From Castor canadensis (Eukaryota; Chordata; Mammalia; Rodentia; Castoridae): a stretch of 64,000 nucleotides of DNA. Every line of letters begins with the position of its first letter. The first letter of the stretch is position 1. The stretch lies in assembly GCF_047511655.1 (NCBI RefSeq), contig NC_133386.1, forward strand, positions 131,133,866 through 131,197,865, written 5' to 3'. The translations under genes and the position numbers were made by a program. The notes under the pieces are model-generated. The model was not told the origin of the DNA, did no database searches, and was given only the letters and a program-made list of their open reading frames with translations. Of the stretch, positions 60,880 through 64,000 are shown piece after piece.

Positions 60880-61171
60880 GAAAAAAGCATTTCATGTTAT
60901 AAATGTATTGGGTTAGTTGTAAGTGGTAAGGTTGGATGTGTTATTATGATAAATTTTGGTGGATATTTTTTATTTAACATGTTCAGGTGGTATACTTGTA
61001 TGTTTAGTTATACTATTACTTTGGCTACTGAGAATTCTGACACCTGGGGTTCAAATATGATTATCTGGAGGACTTTATCTTTAGGTTCAATTGTGGGATT
61101 TTCTTTTCTTTTATGCTGTATTGTTGGAAGGTAGTTGAAATGTTAGCATGTGATTTAAAAGGTTTGAAGGC

Positions 61172-61256
61172 GGGGCTGGCGAAGTGGCTCAAGTGGTAGA
61201 GTGCCTGCCTGGCAAGTGTAAGGCCCTGAGTTCAAATCCCAGAACTACCCAAAAAA
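61172..61256 (+). mobile_element. ID SINE
   Basis: GGGGCTGGCGAAGTGGCTCA, GAGTGCCTGCCTGGCAAG and GAGTTCAAATCCCAGAAC. Confidence 0.88.
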
Positions 61257-61299
61257 TTAAATTTAAATTTACTTTAAAAATACAAAGATTTGAAGGCTT

Positions 61300-61495
61300 G
61301 CTTGGCATAGATGGCTCTCACGTATAATCTTTGCTACTTGGGAGCCTGAGATCAGGAAGATTGAAATTCAAGGCCAACCCAGGCAAATAGTTTGTAAGAT
61401 TCTATCTCCAAAATAACCAGAGCAAAATAGACTGGAGACATGGCTCAAGTGGTAGAATGCCTGCCTTGCAAGTGTGAAACCCTGAGTTCAAGGCT

Positions 61496-61529
<34 letters not shown>

Positions 61530-61548
61530 TGCACGCATACACACACAA
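61300..61548 (+). mobile_element. B1-ID dimeric SINE ending in a (CA)n repeat
   Basis: B1 part (TACTTGGGAGCCTGAGATCAG), ID part (ACTGGAGACATGGCTCAAG, GAGTTCAAGGCTCAG), then a CA microsatellite at 61502-61547 in place of a plain A-tail. Confidence 0.82.
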
Positions 61549-61689
61549 AATAGAAGAAGATTTGAAAGCCTGGGTACTTTTTTGCAGCAAAGAACTTGGT
61601 TGTGCTGGTTATTCTGGTGATTCTTCATTGGATAGGTATGGTTATTAACTGACTATGGTTGTTAATTGGTCCTTATTAGTATGTTCATT

Positions 61690-61985
61690 GTTCTTTAGCT
61701 TACAGTTTTGGAAGTTTTGGTCTGTGCTGTATTGGCCCTGCTGTGTTGGGTCTGTGGCAAGGAAGCATATCGTGATGGGAAGCACATGGCAGAGCAGAGC
61801 TGTTCACCTCATGGCTGGAAAGGGAAGATGAGACAGGCAGGGCTGGGTTCCACAGTTCCCTCAAAGGGCACACTCCACAACGACCTAAGACCTTCTACTA
61901 GGCCCCACCCCTTCCCAATAGCACTACTCTGGGGAACAAGCCTTTACCACATGAGTCTTTGGGGGATAGTCTAGATCCAAATTAC
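61690..61985 (-). mobile_element. MaLR-like LTR fragment
   Basis: AGCACATGGCAGAGCAGAGC, CTACTAGGCCCCACCCCTTCC and the flanking order match 51378-51770. Confidence 0.6.
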
Positions 61986-62139
61986 AGAAATCTGACTGAC
62001 AATGGAATAAAATAGATGTAGAAGTTCTTGGAGTTGTTCCTGTTTGCTCAGCTCAATTCCTGACTAACAATCCAACTAACATTTCTGTGAACTTTCTTGT
62101 ATGCTTTGTGAAAATATAATTCTCAAATGATAAAAAATG

Positions 62140-62474
62140 TAATTTTTTTTGGTACTGGGGTTTGAACTCTAGTGTTTGTGCTTGCTAGGCAGGCACTCTA
62201 CACTTAAGCCACCCTTCCATCCCTTTTTGCTCTGATTATTTTGGAGATAGGGTATCACTTTTTGCCTTAGCTGGCCTGGCTATGATCCTCCTGTTTTTGA
62301 CTTCCTACTGTTGCTGGGATGACAGACACATAACCACCATGCTCAGCTTTTATTCTGTTGAGGTGAGGTCTTACTAACTTTTTTGCCTGGGCTATCTAGC
62401 ATCGAACCATGATCCTCCCAATCTCAGCTTCCCTAGTAGCTAGTATCAGAGGTGTAAGCCATCCATGCTCAGCG
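62140..62474 (-). mobile_element. Trimeric composite SINE (B1-like + B1-like + ID)
   Basis: Inverted ID (GGTACTGGGGTTTGAACTCT, CTTGCTAGGCAGGCACTC), then two antisense 7SL-like monomers, with AGGTGAGGTCTTACTAAC between them. Confidence 0.8.
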
Positions 62475-62785
62475 TGAATACAGATTTTATTTAGCACATT
62501 AATGAGGAACAAGCAGGATGACAAAACCCACTCAAAAGATAAGTGAGAAAATAACCTGCATAGTCAGTAAAACAAAGAAAACCTGAAACTAGATTGCTGA
62601 GTTAGATACAAACTCAGTTAATATACCAGATGACAATAAAGCCACAACCTTTAGGGTTATCTTCTTTTCCACAGTAAAATCATTTATATCGTTACTGGTC
62701 AAAACTCACTTTTGTTTTTTTTTCAGTTTTCCCTAAGTTAATATCTAACTTTACATAGTCGAGGCCCTAATCTCAAGTAATGAGT

Positions 62786-62900
62786 AGCTAGGCATAGTGG
62801 TACATGCCTGTAATCTCAGTCCTCTAGAGGCTGAGTCAGGAGGATCATGAGTTTGAGGATAGCCTGAGCTACATAATGAGACCCTGCCAAAAAAGAAAAG
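62786..62900 (+). mobile_element. B1/7SL-like SINE monomer
   Basis: AGGCATAGTGGTACATGCCTG, TAATCTCAGTCCTC, GGAGGATCATGAGTTTGAGG and GAGACCCTGCC with A-rich tail; good 7SL-type A and B boxes. Confidence 0.85.
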
Positions 62901-64000
62901 TAAAAAAAGAATTCAAACAAAGGCACGTTCCTCTAAGAATCAGATAACCCACAGATGGGTTCATTTAAGAACACTCTGCCATGATAATACAATGCCAAGC
63001 AATCAACTTTTGCCTTATTTGTAAGTATTTCTCCTGTTGTGATTCTAACTTCTATTGATTATTTTGAAGCTGGTCTCATGATTTTGTGTTCTTTGGCTTT
63101 ATTAACTTTATAGGTGCAGTAAGAAGAATCAACTTACATAAGGTTCCTAGAGTCTGGTTGTGTTAACTGCTAAAGCCATTGGACTAAGTTCTAGAGATTA
63201 CTTAGGGAATCTATACAGCTTCATGCTTAATAGGACTTACTTCGCATTTGAGAGATCTTTTTATTACTATTATTTACAAAGTAAGAAATTCATCTCTGCA
63301 AGTTTTCACCTGAGCACCTATAAATGTAGGCAAATCCTTTCTCCTTTTCACACTAGGCTATGATCATTCTTACTACTTGTAATTCTGGAACTACAGACAC
63401 CAAACCTAGGAAGGCTTGTCAACGTTTGCTGCAAATATCAATTATATCTGTGTCTTAAATGGGGAAAAGGGTTTGTCATACATACCTGATTGAATGGAAT
63501 AAACACTCAAATGTGAACCTCCAGCATGGTGTTGATAACACAATTTGTCAAGTGATACTCCACTGAAGAGGAAGACAGATTTTTATTGAACATATGCAAA
63601 TGACTGCACTGCCATGAAAAGCAGAGGTGGAGCAGAAGTTTTATTCCTGAATTCTCAGGGGCTGGTGAGCAAAATGCTAAATGCAAAGAACATTTCTCAG
63701 AAGTTTAACGTAAGAGTCAGAGAAAATTTTTTTTAAAAGTCTTTCTCATATGGCCAACAGAAAGTAGGACATTAAAACAATATCTACTTAATTCCAAAAT
63801 GAAAGTCATGATTAAATTGCGCTTATCTGTTCCTTCAGTCTCCCACCCAGCTTGGGTTATCAGTCCACTTTCACAAATTGTTCTGCCGCTGGTCTAAAGT
63901 ATAACCTTGGAAATCCTGATTCGGTCTCCTAATACAGACTGCCTGGTGTCTGCCTGAGTCAGCAATGTCACACTGGGAGGCCTGTTCATGAGTATTCCTT
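62901..64000. other. Intron sequence to window end
   Basis: No exon continuing the GDPD catalytic domain and no repeat family recognised; a chance ORF at 63160-63363 is not supported. Confidence 0.4.

Overview
This is mammalian nuclear DNA, most likely from a rodent. Split exons with GT-AG junctions, tRNA-Ala/ID-type SINEs, 7SL/B1-type SINEs, composite B1-ID SINEs and several L1 LINE copies all point that way. Composite B1-ID elements together with one young L1 family suggest a squirrel-related or castorimorph rodent; beaver is my best guess, and it is an inference. No microbial gene organisation, operon or CRISPR array is present.

The only host gene I can support lies on the + strand: a glycerophosphodiester phosphodiesterase-domain membrane protein of the GDPD2/4/5 (GDE) group, probably GDPD4. 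Seven internal exons are visible at 9020-9113, 11266-11325, 16003-16101, 16175-16268, 18112-18257, 18622-18704 and 59299-59455. Their splice phases join without conflict into 244 codons: several membrane segments, then the start of the catalytic domain with the HRG, PEN, ETD and HD motifs. The first and last coding exons lie outside the window or were not recognised. One intron (18705-59298, 40.6 kb) takes up most of the window.

Nearly everything else is transposable elements. 1-9000: SINEs and a 3.9-kb 5'-truncated young L1 (copy A, minus, 1864-5790). 9000-18700: six exons among LTR fragments, MIR-like relics, a solo LTR (15113-15658) and a long GT repeat. 20490-43750: a layered cluster. An old L1 was invaded by a minus-strand gammaretrovirus-like provirus (22594-39469), which was in turn invaded by a young truncated L1 (copy B, 24052-26717, plus strand), by a SINE, and by a full-length 7.1-kb L1 (copy C, 32070-39151, minus strand) inside its 5' LTR. 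43765-51770: a MaLR-like LTR split by a second solo LTR, then an old L1 with tandem 5'-UTR units, then another MaLR-like LTR. 54574-57614: young L1 copy D (minus). 59456-64000: the next intron, rich in SINEs, with a 167-bp L1 tail insertion.

The young L1 copies are close to coding-competent: copy A has one in-frame stop in its ORF2 fragment, copy B one frameshift, copy C one stop in ORF1 but several breaks in ORF2. The family was therefore active recently. The provirus is defective: nucleocapsid, protease and most of reverse transcriptase are missing. I found no convincing undescribed gene system. The interesting material is mechanistic: nested insertions with readable target-site duplications, two candidate 3' transductions, a template-switch scar, a poly(A)-only insertion, tandem L1 promoter units and LTR direct repeats.
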